A stretch of DNA of 64,000 nt, from assembly GCF_022965805.1 (NCBI RefSeq), contig NC_133109.1:1007001-1071000 (forward strand), read 5' to 3'. The translations under genes and the position numbers were made by a program. Source of the stretch: Primulina eburnea (taxonomy: Eukaryota > Streptophyta > Magnoliopsida > Lamiales > Gesneriaceae). The stretch's first letter is position 1. Every line of letters starts with the position of its first letter. This document shows, piece after piece, positions 31,701 to 49,538 of this stretch. Under the pieces are notes generated by a model. That model was not told where the DNA came from. It did not search any database and worked only from the letters and a program-made list of their open reading frames with translations.

Positions 31701-33262
31701 TGTCAATGTATAATTAAAGTTTATTTTTTCTATGAATTTGATGTCAATGTATAATTAAAGTTTATTATAGTAATTTTCTATGAATTTGATGTCTATGTAT
31801 AATTAAAGTAATTAAATTTAAATTCAAACGTAAAAGTAAAATAATAAATACCTTAACTAAGTATTTTGTTAATAATCTTATTAAACTAATGTAGAAAATA
31901 ATTTAAAAAACCTCATGAACATGACAAATTATAAAATAAATAAAATAGTAAAATAATAATCCTATTAAACTAACGTAGAAAATAATTTAAAGAACATCAC
32001 GAGCATGATAATTTATAAAACAAGAAAATGGTAAAATAGTAAGTTTAAAAATGACAATCATATATTTATAAAAGTAAAATAGATGTAATATTATTAATTT
32101 TTTTAAATGTGTAATATTAATTAAGTTAAATTTAAAAGTAAAATCAAATTAATAATTATATTGATTGAATTAAGTACATTATTAATGATCGTATTAAATT
32201 AACATTGAAAATTACTTAAAAAACCTCATAAACATAACAAATTGTAAATAAATAAAAGGGTAAATTTTCTCTCAATCATGTATCTATGTTAATACTAAGT
32301 AGTCTAAAAATATATCTATTTTAAATGAGAAAAAGAAGTTTTATATAATCTTAATATTTATTAATAATTTAATTTTATTCAACATCACTCATCTACATTC
32401 GTGTTCCGATCATTACCTTAATATTCGGAATATTAACAAATTTTTTAATTTATAATATTATTATTGTAATTTTCTATGAATTTGATGTCAGTGTGTAATT
32501 AAAGTTTATTTTTTCTATGAATCTGATGTCAGTGTATAATTAAAGTTTATTATAATAATTTTCTATGAATTTGATGTCTATGTATAATTAAAGTAATTAA
32601 ATTTAAATTCAAAAGTAAAAGTAGAATAATAAATACCTTAACTAAGTATTTTGTTAATAATCCTATTAAATAACATAGAAAATAATTTAAAAAACCTCAT
32701 GAACATCACAAATTATAAAATAAACAAAATGGTAAAATAATAATCCTATTAAACTAACGTAGAAAATAATTTTAAATTTAAATGTAAAAGTAAAATAATA
32801 AATACCTTAACTAAGTATTTTGTTAATAATCCTATTAAATAACTTAGAAAATAATTTAAAAAACCTCATAAACATGACAAATTATAAAATACACAAAATG
32901 GTAAAATAATAAGCCTATTAAACTAACGTAGAAAATAATTTAAAGAACCTCATGAGCATGACAATTTATAAAACAAATAAATGGTAAAATAATAAGTTTA
33001 CAAATGAAAATCAAATATTTATAAAGTAAAATAGATGTAATAATATTAATTTTTTTAAATATGTAACATTAATTAAATTAAATTTAAAAGTAAAATCAAA
33101 TTAATAAATATATTGATTGAACTAAGTACACTATTAATGATCATAGTAAATTAACATAGAAAATTACTTAAAGAACCTCATAAACATAACAAATTGTAAA
33201 TAAATGAAAGGGTAAAATAATAAGCTCACAATTCAAACTCATATATTTATAATAGTAGTATA

Positions 33263-33263
33263 A

Positions 33264-33338
<75 letters not shown>
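33263..33338. repeat. (TA)n microsatellite ending the tandem array
   Basis: About 36 TA units, followed by sequence that matches the upstream region of ABCC copy A ('caacgtgtgcctcgtgatatagtatgtg' against 'taacgtgcgccacacgaaacagtatgtg' near 16350). Confidence 0.9.
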
Positions 33339-33342
<4 letters not shown>

Positions 33343-33869
33343 AATGTGAGAGGAATGATTTCAACGTGTGCCTCGTGATATAGTATGTGATTAAATAAAA
33401 TTTAAAGATTGCATCCACCTAAAAAATCTTACATCTATTCAACTCTCATTTTTTTTAAAAAAATGAAATTTTCCTATTTGTCAATCATATTCAATAGTCT
33501 TTTAATATCGTACGTCAATTGTAAATTTTATCAATCATTTTAAAAGAATATTGAATATGATTATCAATCATTTAAACTTTTTTTTTTAAATGTGAACTCG
33601 GTCCTAAGAAGGTATCATTGTTGATCGACGGATTATATACTACTAATAAAAGATGTACATGCATTATATGTGTTATTATTATTTTTAATTTGATCAAATA
33701 ATACTAAACAATTAACACGGAATTATTTTCAATTTAAAAGAGAAGTTTTGTTTTGATTTTTTTTCTGTGTAAAATATGGAGTGATTTGAGGACGTTTTTA
33801 GTAGGGTAAGAAGGATAATTATGGAATTAAATATTTTTGTGTCCTCAAAGATAGTTACTCTAAGGATCT

Positions 33870-34855
33870 TGTTAGGTTTGGCCCAACTTTCCTCTGGCTC
33901 ATTACCATAGATCTTCCCTTTCTAACCTTTTTTCGGTATGGGCTACAGGGTTTAAATAAGCCTATATCCCTTTCATTTTAAGGAAGGGCCGCCTTAGAAT
34001 GTTTCTTCCCTCTCCAAGATTGCTGGAGCTGCCGACTTGAGAGAAGAGAGAGCTTGAGACTTGAGAGAAAATAAAAGGTTGTTTCGTGTGCATCTTTCTT
34101 CGGTGACTGAGTGTCTTCGGTGTTCTCTTTGTTTTGTGCTATTCTTTGTGTTTCTTTCTCGTTTGTTCACGTTACAGAAAGGGGCTGAATCTGTGTGTGT
34201 GCCAACTTGCTGGCCGTCTTGAAAGTGCGATAGCTTGAGCGGGAGTTGAGGGCATTAATCAGTTTTTCCGCTGGGAAACATTTTGTGGTCTTCGCCTTGG
34301 TTTGCTGTGTATTTGGATAGGCCAAAATCAGTTCGTCTGGGCCTCATTTTATTCTAACACATCATATTGTATTGTTTCTGGTTTTGGTGATAGTTGCAGG
34401 ACGGCCAACCAGCTATTAGAAGATACGGGATGATCGATGGACACATAACAGTGGTATCAGAGCCATATATGTCGTGTCTTCATCTTTTGGTTAATTGGAA
34501 TCTGAAATCCTTAGGGTTTCACTCTGGTAAATTGGCTGGAACCTCTTTTTACTGTTTTTGTAGCGTAACCGCTTGCCGCGGATTTATGTGCTGGGATTTG
34601 CTGCTTGTAGAACTCTAAGGTTTATGTGCTTGTTGGTTATTGTTGTGTCTCCATTTCTGTGGCTAAAAGTTGCTTCCGTTGTGTTCGTTTTGATCTTTTG
34701 TGATTTAAATTTTTTCTGTGCGAAAATTTGCTTTTTTTTAAACTGTTGTGTTTTTGAAAATTGCTTTGACTGGATATAATCTTGAACCTTTTAATGAGAA
34801 AACAGATTTTTCAATATGGCAGCAGAAAATGAAAGTATTTTGGTATAACAAAGAG
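33870..34855 (+). mobile_element. truncated copia-type retrotransposon 5' end (LTR, PBS, start of gag)
   Basis: The LTR at 33870-34450 (581 bp) starts TGTTAGG and ends CACATAACA, with TGTTA/TAACA inverted ends. One base later is TGGTATCAGAGCC (34452-34464), the initiator-tRNA-Met primer site used by plant copia elements. The leader runs to a frame reading NLEPFNEKTDFSIWQQKMK (about 34781-34837), the typical first motif of copia gag. The similarity stops there. There is no pol and no 3' LTR, so this is a 5' remnant. Confidence 0.8.
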
Positions 34856-35840
34856 TTTTCAAAGCGATATACTTGTCATATTCTGCATTTAACTTAATAA
34901 CACATTAATTATTATTTATTAATTTATTTTATTTTTAAAAATAACAATAATAAAATAAATTTATTACGTGTGGGTCTCCTTCAAAAAAATCAACAATATA
35001 TATACCCATGTATATATATACCGCATTAATTATTATTGTTATTATTTATTTTATTTTTTATTTAAAATAATAATAATAAACCGAAATGATTACCGACATA
35101 ATTGAAAGACAATTGAAAACACGTAGGCTCCATATATTAAATACACATGTTATTGTACTGCAATTGATTGAATTAGAATTAATTGAATACAAACATGCAG
35201 TTCATCTTCAAAGCATTCTTTGGCAATTTTTCCTCTCGAAAGTTTTGCTCTCAAAATATTCTTATTTTATTTTTCAAATTCAAAAACTTTATACAATTTT
35301 CAAGACTTGATCCAAGAACTTCAAAGTGTAACAAAGAACAAAATTCTCAGGTAAGTTTCTTAATATTATTATGTCCGACTTCAAGTTTCATTTTTCTTAC
35401 GCAAATTCCCAGAAGCAAAATTTTTCAAAACTTCATGGTATCCGATTTTTCAGAAAATAAAAAAAAAAAAATTCAAGGCAGATGTATCACAGTTCTGTTA
35501 CCAAATGTCATAATTTTTTTCTCAAGAAATCACGTTTCTACGTATATATGAAATGAACATGATAAACAATATGCGGAAGTAGATCGAGCATTACGGCCTC
35601 CAGCCATTGAATCTAAGCACTCCAACACTCTGTAGATGGTGTATTTTTTTCTTATGAGGTGTGTGCTTAGGGAAATCAGTCGCTGCTATTTATAGGTATA
35701 TCATACCATCAATGAGTTATTGCGGGAGCTTGATTGTCAAAAGAAGAGGTGCACGCGCCTCTCAATTTTCTAAAGTTGAGGCGGCATACGTATATTTTAT
35801 CAAAAGTTGTAGGCAATAGCTGTCGTCGTTTCTTACACGT
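34856..35840. other. no gene seen
   Basis: AT-rich DNA with short open frames only. The stretch at 35180-35350 has a CT-rich look and ends in CTCAG/gtaagt, like an exon border, but it has no recognisable coding content. It may be a further transposon fragment. Confidence 0.4.
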
Positions 35841-35844
35841 TTTT

Positions 35845-36660
35845 TCTTCCTTCGATATGAGTCATTTTTCTTACACCCATTTGTGGTCAAAAGTTATTGA
35901 CAGAATTTCCATCTCCAATTCTCCAATAATACCCGCTTCAAGAAAACTACGACCCCACAAGTGTAAACGCCAAATATAAGAGGGATTATGACCTAGCTTA
36001 GCCTCCATAACATCTCCATATATGTTTAAAATATCTTGCCTTAAGTACTCTTTCTACAAGTGAGTTTGGATATCACACCATATTTGTTTAGCCAACAGAA
36101 CCGCTGTTAAAAGGTTGCAAATTTTGGAACCCAATAACACAACACACTTCGATCGACTAAGAATTTCGATTATTTTTTCAGTCTGTGACTCATCGGATCC
36201 CCACCAGAACTTCACACACTCATTTTCTATGACATCAAAAATTAGCTTTTGGATTTTAAAGCATGACATCGGAATCTCTTGGATGATTGATTTTATAAGA
36301 AACTCCTAGAGAAAAACTTGTTCCCCTACTTAAAATTCACTGCACTACTCTTTCTATCAAGTAAACAAAATGCACCATTTTGCCAAGAAGCGTAGTCATA
36401 CAATTGGATGCATTCTCTCACTCTCACGCAGTCGTTTGAAGTAGCTCGGAAGAAAACCAAGATATCATCTGCAAAGAAAAGGTGTGAAATAGGGGCATGA
36501 AGAGATACGGTCTCCTTTGAAAAGTTGATGGTGTTCGTAATTGGCCATGTGCACATATGACAAATAGATAAGGGGACAAATTTTGGATATTTATCTATCA
36601 GATTCTTATTCTTATTCTTATTCTTATTCTTATATAAATCCAAATACTACCTATAGAGTC
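35845..36660 (-). pseudogene. LINE (L1-type) reverse transcriptase remnant
   Basis: Minus strand, 5' to 3'. HLFFADDILVFFRATSND (about 36440-36500) carries the FADD version of the RT catalytic box. It is followed by SWQNGAFCLLDRKSSAVNF-like sequence, then KSIIQEIPMSCFKIQKLI and FWWGSDE (36170-36290), then ALLAKQIW-like and ARYFKHIW-like motifs, and AKLGHNPSY-like sequence near 35960. These are the 3' half of a plant L1-type ORF2, in the right order but with several frame changes. The 5' half is missing. A (TTATTC)n run borders it at 36602-36633. Confidence 0.75.
36602..36633. repeat. (TTATTC)n microsatellite
   Basis: About five TTATTC units at the edge of the LINE remnant. They create an Asn-Lys repeat in a minus-strand frame. 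Confidence 0.85.
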
Positions 36661-36820
36661 AAATCAAAATACAACCTATAGAGTTTTAAGTATGCACGTG
36701 GATTGCAAAATCTTGAGCATTCAAAGATGAACAAGTTCTTGGGTTCTTGATTTTTTTTTCATTGTTGATCTATTTGAAAAGAGCAAGATTTCTTGGCTTT
36801 ATCTGGTAAGTATTTGCCAC

Positions 36821-37187
36821 TGTTAAATGTCCCACATCGGTTAGATAAATAACCTTTGAGTGGCATATATTGGCTTGGACAATCCTCCCTCCTTGAGCTA
36901 GTTTTTGGGGTTGAGTTAGGTCCAAGTTCCAATCTTTACATGGTATCAGAGCCAGGTTTCACCGTTATGTGTTGGACTGCCTATAATTAGGCCACCCGTT
37001 CTGCCCATAATTGGGTCATTTGTAAACTCCACGCTTCAGATGTTCATTCCTGGGCATGAGAGGAGTGTGTTAAATGTCCCACATCGGTTAGATAAATAAC
37101 CTTTGAGTGGCATATATTGGCTTGGACAATCCTCCCCCCTTGAGCTAGCTTTTGGGGTTGAGTTAGGTCCAAGTTCCAATCTTTACA
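36821..37187 (+). mobile_element. complete TRIM retrotransposon, 367 bp
   Basis: Two 120-bp LTRs (36821-36940 and 37068-37187) start TGTTAAATGTCCCACATCGG and end CAATCTTTACA. They are nearly identical. The primer-binding site TGGTATCAGAGC (36941-36952, initiator tRNA-Met) abuts LTR1, and a purine-rich tract (GGGCATGAGAGGAGTG) abuts LTR2. The flanks GCCAC (36816-36820) and GTCAC (37188-37192) are a 5-bp target duplication with one change. The 127-bp interior has no coding capacity. It lies 1.2 kb upstream of ABCC copy B. Confidence 0.92.
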
Positions 37188-37192
37188 GTCAC

Positions 37193-38391
37193 GCCCCCGT
37201 TTTTTGTACTTAAGCGTTGCGTAGCTGTGACAGCTTAATCATAAAAATGTTGTTTTTTAACACAAACAAATGAATGATTTTAGCTTTTAAGCATCAATCG
37301 AGGTGTGTTGCACCGTAAAAGAACCGTTTTTTTAAACGAATATCTTTCTTGAATTGTTTCCCTGTTTCTCATAATATTTCCTCACACACGCTACGTAAAA
37401 ACTCCTATTTCATATGTCAATTTTGTGATATGAGTTTTCTATCTAACTCAATCTATGAAAATATATTATTTTAGTTCAAAAATTATATTTTTCACTCTTC
37501 CAAAGCCCGAGCAAGAGACGTACTCCGCTCTTTGTGTTGTTAAGTGTACGGCATGTCACTAATTAAAACCTTGCATGATTATAGGCCTACCATTCAATTA
37601 AATTCATTTTTACAGATATGATGCCTGGCATGCCAGTCCAAACAATTTATTTCGGCTTGCTAGCTCCAAACTTCAATATTCTTAAAAAAAAACAATATAC
37701 ACATGTCATTTGAATGTATGGGTTGTCCTCACTAGATGTAGATTGTGATTGAGCATAAAAGAAAATTATATTTTTTTCATATAAATTACATATATTTTTT
37801 TTTTGTAATGTTTGTTGGTTAATTCATAGTATTAACCATTAATTTGCATTTTCTTTCATTTTCGTCTTTTACATCATTTTTCAGAGTTACACTAATTTTT
37901 CCTCATAAAAAATTTAATAAAATACAAATTAGTGGACCAAGATCGTGAAATCACCGACAAACACCGACAAAAAATGAAATATATCCAAATTACATTACCA
38001 AAAATATAATTTTTTGGCTCCCTAAAATAATGGTGAACTATCCTTGATTTGTCGGAGTCGAATTTATAGATGCTTAGTTTTCATGCAAAGTTTGCTTTTA
38101 GGTATTAATATTTGGTTCTTTTCGCATTTACTTTCATCATAAACAAGCAGATGATCATATTTGAACTGCACTTGTGGATACAGATTTGGGTTTTGGTGTT
38201 TTTTCTCTCTTTTCAGTTTTTGATGATGATATGAAACTCACATTCGGTTCACTGCTTGATCATTATTTTTTATTAATTTCTTATCCTATAAAATTAAATG
38301 ATTTATCATTTTTTTCTTAGCTCGTGTGAATTGGAGGTGGATTTGTATTAAGTTCAGGCTTCGAAAGGCCTGACATATTGTAAGCAAAGAG
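37193..38391. other. upstream region of ABCC copy B
   Basis: It matches the region upstream of copy A in blocks (37310-37370, 37530-37715 and 38045-38391). A 320-bp AT-rich stretch at 37721-38044 has no counterpart upstream of copy A and is an insertion here or a deletion there. No TATA box was chosen with confidence. Confidence 0.55.
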
Positions 38392-45560
<7,169 letters not shown>

Positions 45561-46185
45561 GAGTGAAAGCTAAAGGGCTATCAATGATCATATGAGGTTC
45601 CATTGTAACATAGGAAATATTTAGCAAATTTTTAAAACCTTACTCTTATGAACAAGTAAGCACGAAAAAAAAATCTTCTGAAAAAAAGTAGTGTCTTTAA
45701 CCATATTTTCGTGTAATAAGTGTTGTGGTGCTGCATTGTTAATGAATTATTAAAAACAATTTAAGCCTAAAGTTTAATGCCTGCTTGGGGCCTATAACAG
45801 CAAGTTAGCTAGGTCAATTTCATGTTAGATAACTCATTGCGGCGAGGCAAAATATACTCAAGATAATTTTAAAATACTGATTCAGATCTTTGGTTCTCTA
45901 TATGCTGCTTCCAACTAAGATAGTTTTCATCCCCATACTTAATCCTCACATCCATTTAAACATGAGTATGAATGATAATCATGTTTTGGGTGAGTAGAAA
46001 ATGTAGGAAAAAAAATTTGTAGTTACCCACCAACAAAAACACATAATAATATAGAAAAGGAAGATTTCAACATGACTATTTCTTTTGGATAAGTAAAACC
46101 GCCATGCTTACAATTTGACCGAGAAATGATCGTTGTTGTGGTTGATTATCTGGGAAAATTTGTGAACGGTGATGTATTCTAAGGA
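45561..46185. other. intergenic, 3' flanks of two converging genes
   Basis: ABCC copy B ends on the left and the DUF3143 gene (minus) ends on the right. It should contain both poly(A) sites. Nothing else was recognised. Confidence 0.6.
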
Positions 46186-47138
46186 TCATGGCCCTCCAAG
46201 TATCGCATTCTCAATATCTTCTCTACTCAGAGCGTAACTGAATCTTCTTTCGATGTCTTTCTCAAGATTTCCTGGTCCATTCTTCAGATACCTGCATTTA
46301 GCAGTCCCATTTACGTTGAAAACATCAAGAACAATTCAACCAAAACACGATCCTTACAGAAAAAATATCAAGGAACATATAATAATGTCTCCAATGCGAC
46401 AGAAGGCAAGAACACGCCACGGTTTAATATATGAATATGAAGCCAAGTTAATAAACAGTCGGGAAAGATCCAAGTTAATGCATCTTGTATAGCCTAACCA
46501 ACGAAAGCTGAATAATTCCCATAATAAACAAAAGAAACGTGGCAAATACATGTGAATCACCAACTTCAAGCACCGAAAACTCAAAAAAGTGAAAAAAGAA
46601 AAGATCTTGAACAACAAAATCCTTACATCGATTCTTCAGAGTGCAAGAAAACGTCTCAGAAGAGCAAACGTGTTGAACCAAAAGAAAACTATACATGTAT
46701 ATATCTCAATTCTCAAGAAAACAACAAAACCGAAAAAAAATTCAAAAAAATCCCAAACCTTGTGCACAAATCAGTGACATCAAGACTGAGCTGTGCATGC
46801 CAATCAGGATTCTCCACAAACCAAACAGCTCTATCATCTTTACTCTGATGAAATCCTAGACTTTTCAGCCATGCTTCAACACAAGGCAAGCTATGGGAGT
46901 ACAATGGTTTCTTCCTATCAGGTAATTTCTGAAGCCACTCATCTTCTTCTCCCGAAGCTTCAGATAACTTGGAGCGGAAAAAGGTCTTTCTTGATGCTGA
47001 AAAAGAGTAGAAATCACGAGGGGAATTCAAAAATCGCGTTGAAATCGAAGGGCTACTGTGGGAAACTATTCTTGGAACGGAGGATGGTAGCGGTGGTGGT
47101 GAGAGAACTGAAAATCTGAACATAGAAACAGCGGCCAT
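46186..47138 (-). CDS. DUF3143-type plastid protein, two exons, intact
   Basis: Minus-strand exons 46759-47138 and 46186-46291, joined across a GT-AG intron inside an Arg codon; 486 nt, 161 residues, no internal stop. The first ~55 residues (MAAVSMFRFSVLSPPPLP and on) are Ser/Pro-rich, contain Arg but few acidic residues, and look like a chloroplast transit peptide. The mature part has WLQKLPDRKKPLYSHSLPC, WLKSLGFHQSKDDRAVWFV and NPDWHAQLSLDVTDL, then YLKNGPGNLEKDIERRFSYA in exon 2, ending EDIENAILGGP. The combination is typical of the plant homologs of cyanobacterial DUF3143 proteins. The function is unknown to me. The first in-frame ATG gives the transit-like N-terminus, so that start is preferred. 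Confidence 0.87.
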
Positions 47139-47604
47139 TGCTCTGATTTTCCCCCTTCGTTGAAAATCTCAAGTTCTCTGAGTATTGAAATTCTAGTTTT
47201 CTTCTGATTTGGCAAAGATGGTAACGAAGGTGAGGGGGATAGGGAGAAACCAGGGAAACGAGGGGACGAGGAGTCGTCCTAATTTTATAATTTCTGCCAT
47301 CACAATAAAAATTTAAATTAATTAAAAGAGTTTAGCAAAAAATTCGTCTAAAAAAAAACTGCCTAAATATAAAAATATCAATCTAAATTAATAAAAAAAT
47401 TTACGTCAAACTCGACGCAAACATAAAACTGCACCCCAAACTCCACAAAAAATGTAAACTAGACCAAAATATTAAAACATCGTCTCAAATGTAAAAAAAC
47501 ATGACCCAAATATTAACAAATTCAACTCTGACATAATATTTATGTAAATATCAATGAAACGTGAAACAATGTAATTGTAAGGTGTTTTGTTGTGCGGAAA
47601 CAAC

Positions 47605-48134
47605 TAAAGGCGAGCAAGATTTCGGTTAAACTAAATTAACCAACTGAACCGAGCCAATTCGGAAATTCGGTTCGGTTATTTCGGAAATTCGGTTTTCAAA
47701 TTAAAAAAACTCGGTTATATCGGTTATATCGGTTCGATTACGGTTTTCAAAATTTTGAAATCGGTTAACCGAATTAAGCGATATAATAAATATTATTATT
47801 TAATAAATTTTTTTATTTATCAATTTTTATAAATATTTTAATTTTTAATTTTAAAATCGATATAATATGTATTAATTGTGTTCAAATAAAATTTATAATG
47901 TGTGTGATTTTATGTTTTTTATGTATTTGTGTAGTGTTAAAAAAAATACATATATAATTAAAGTTAAATCACAATTATTTTTTTAAACTAATTGGTTAAT
48001 TTTAATTCGGTTCGGTTTTCATCGGTTATGAAAATTAGTTCAATCGGTTCGGTTATGGCTAAATATTTCGATTCGGTTCAGTTATGGCTAATTCGGTTCG
48101 GTCGGTAACCGAATTAACCGAATGCCCACCTTTA
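47605..48134. mobile_element. hAT-type MITE rich in ACCGAA/TTCGGT words
   Basis: The left end reads TAAAGGCGAGC; the right end reads GCCCACCTTTA, whose reverse complement is TAAAGGTGGGC. That is an 11-bp terminal inverted repeat with two changes. The 8-bp duplication GAAACAAC flanks it (47597-47604 and 48135-48142), as expected for hAT. Subterminal regions at both ends have clusters of TTCGGTT/AACCGAA, and the middle is AT-rich. No coding capacity. Confidence 0.85.
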
Positions 48135-48404
48135 GAAACAACTAATTTCAAATGTGGATTGTGTCAAATTGTGATGTTATTTTTTTTTATATATAAACAG
48201 ATGTAAAGATCATTTTGGTATTTAAGTCATTCTCCTTGACCATATTAAATGAGGCAAACTCTGTCAAATTGAAATAATAGTGGGAAAGCATATATATTTT
48301 AATGATCGATGTTTTTATGGATAATATTCAGAACTCAGGATTCCACGTAATGCTGATATAAAATCAGAGAAAATGAAGATGGAGTATTAACCAGTTGCAA
48401 CTAA

Positions 48405-48588
48405 GCAAAAACTTGTGGGATACGGTCTCACGGATCGTATTTGTGAGACGGATCTCTTATTTGGGTCATCTATGAAAAAATATTATTTTTTATGCTAAGA
48501 GTATTACTTTTTATTTTGAATATGGATAGGGTTGATGTGTCTCACAGATTAGGATCTGTGAGACGGTCTCACATGAGACCTACTCTTA
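48405..48588 (+). mobile_element. palindrome-ended MITE with 7-bp target duplication
   Basis: 184 bp from GCAAAAACTTGTGGGATACG to GACCTACTCTTA, flanked by CAACTAA at 48398-48404 and 48589-48595. It carries the near-palindrome GTGAGACGGTCTCAC at the right end and a mutated form at the left. It is the best-delimited member of the family also seen at 16901 and 27091. Confidence 0.75.
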
Positions 48589-48595
48589 CAACTAA

Positions 48596-49161
48596 TATGA
48601 CATTGTATAGATTTACTTGGGTCTAGTATTCAATTAATAATTTATTTATTTCTTCACCTCAATTTTTGTTATCAAATTTGTTTTTTTCAAACAGCTCTAT
48701 CTAAAATTGTAATTAAATGGGGTAAAGTCATTAATTTATTTCTTCACCTCAATTTTTAATTATGATAAAGTCATCAATTAATTTAATTAAATGGGCAAAT
48801 CACATAAGGGTGCATGGGAAGAGACGTGAGGCCGCACGTGGAGGATTGACGGTGTCCCCACCGATTTCTTGAAATTCCACAGTTAGTGGAGTTCTTGCTG
48901 ACTCTTATTTTCTCCACTGATCTTTTTGTCCTTCCTCTCGATCCCGGTCGGTCTTTCCTACGTGCTCTCGGGTTTCCCAGCACCACCAAACCCTTGTAAT
49001 CTCCGCGCGGCGCATTCGGTCTGAGTTGCGCTTTGAACTCTAAGATTCTGGAGGTAGTTAAGTGATAAAGATCCACATCAGCAATAGTGGTCTACATCAG
49101 CAACACATGTGAACTCGTGTAGTGTTTCTAGAGTCTATCTATGGATAGAATTTTGTGTAAC
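48596..49161. other. unassigned DNA, partly GC-rich, left flank of the copia remnant
   Basis: From 48596 to 48790 it is AT-rich with a repeated 'tttatttcttcacctcaattttt'. From about 48800 to 49080 it is GC-richer and has a 97-codon minus-strand frame, basic and without a recognisable domain. It probably belongs to retroelement DNA, because a copia leader follows. The segment 49080-49161 is likely copia LTR sequence into which the TRIM inserted. Confidence 0.4.
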
Positions 49162-49166
49162 AAACA

Positions 49167-49533
49167 TGTTAAGATTGGAACTTGGACCTAACTCAACCCC
49201 AAAAGCTAGCTCAAGAGGGAGGATTGTCCAAGCCAATATATACAACTCCTAAGTTATCTATCCAACCGATGTGGGACAATTAACACACCCCTCTCACGCC
49301 CAGGAATGAACATTTGGAGCGTGGAGTTTACCAATGACCCAATTATGGACAGAACGGGTGGCCTAATTATAGACAGTCCAACACATAACGGTGGAACCCG
49401 GGCTCTGATACCATGTTAAGATTGGAACTTAGACCTAACTCAACCCCAAAAGCTAGCTCAAGGGGGGAGGATTGTCCAAGCCAATATATACAACTCCCAA
49501 GTTATCTATCCAACCGATGTGGGACAATTAACA
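49167..49533 (-). mobile_element. second TRIM retrotransposon, inverted, nested in a copia LTR
   Basis: LTRs at 49167-49285 and 49414-49533 read, on the minus strand, TGTTAATTGTCCCACATCGG to CAATCTTAACA, the same family as the TRIM at 36821. The primer site (GCTCTGATACCA on the plus strand, 49402-49413) abuts the right LTR. A perfect 5-bp duplication AAACA lies at 49162-49166 and 49534-49538. The DNA on both sides appears to be one copia LTR, so this is a later insertion. Confidence 0.92.
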
Positions 49534-49538
49534 AAACA

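Larger units (their letters stand above)
28140..33262. repeat. diverged tandem array, ~0.79-kb unit, interrupted by a solo LTR
   Basis: The landmark ACCTTAATATTC occurs at 30841, 31630 and 32415, giving periods of 789 and 785 bp. The landmark 'caatcatgtatct.tgtt.ata' recurs in phase just after 30700, 31490 and 32270. Older, more diverged unit DNA lies at 28140-28303 and 30462-30700, on both sides of the inserted LTR. Within units there are shorter repeats of 'tgaatttgatgtcaatgtat' (about 55 bp apart) and of 'cctattaaactaacgtagaaa' (about 80-110 bp apart). AT-rich and non-coding. Confidence 0.75.

Noticed and set aside
30462..33262. CRISPR-like array
   Set aside because: Units are about 790 bp, diverged and AT-rich in a plant genome. 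The pattern is a tandem repeat, not short repeats with unique spacers.
34394..34779. Open frames after 34394 as small proteins
   Set aside because: They lie in the untranslated leader of a copia element between its primer site and the first gag motif.
46552..47119. Plus-strand open frames opposite the DUF3143 gene
   Set aside because: Shadows of exon 1 on the other strand, with no conserved motif.
48783..49076. 97-codon minus-strand frame as a gene
   Set aside because: Basic, no domain, and next to retroelement DNA. It is more likely part of a repeat.
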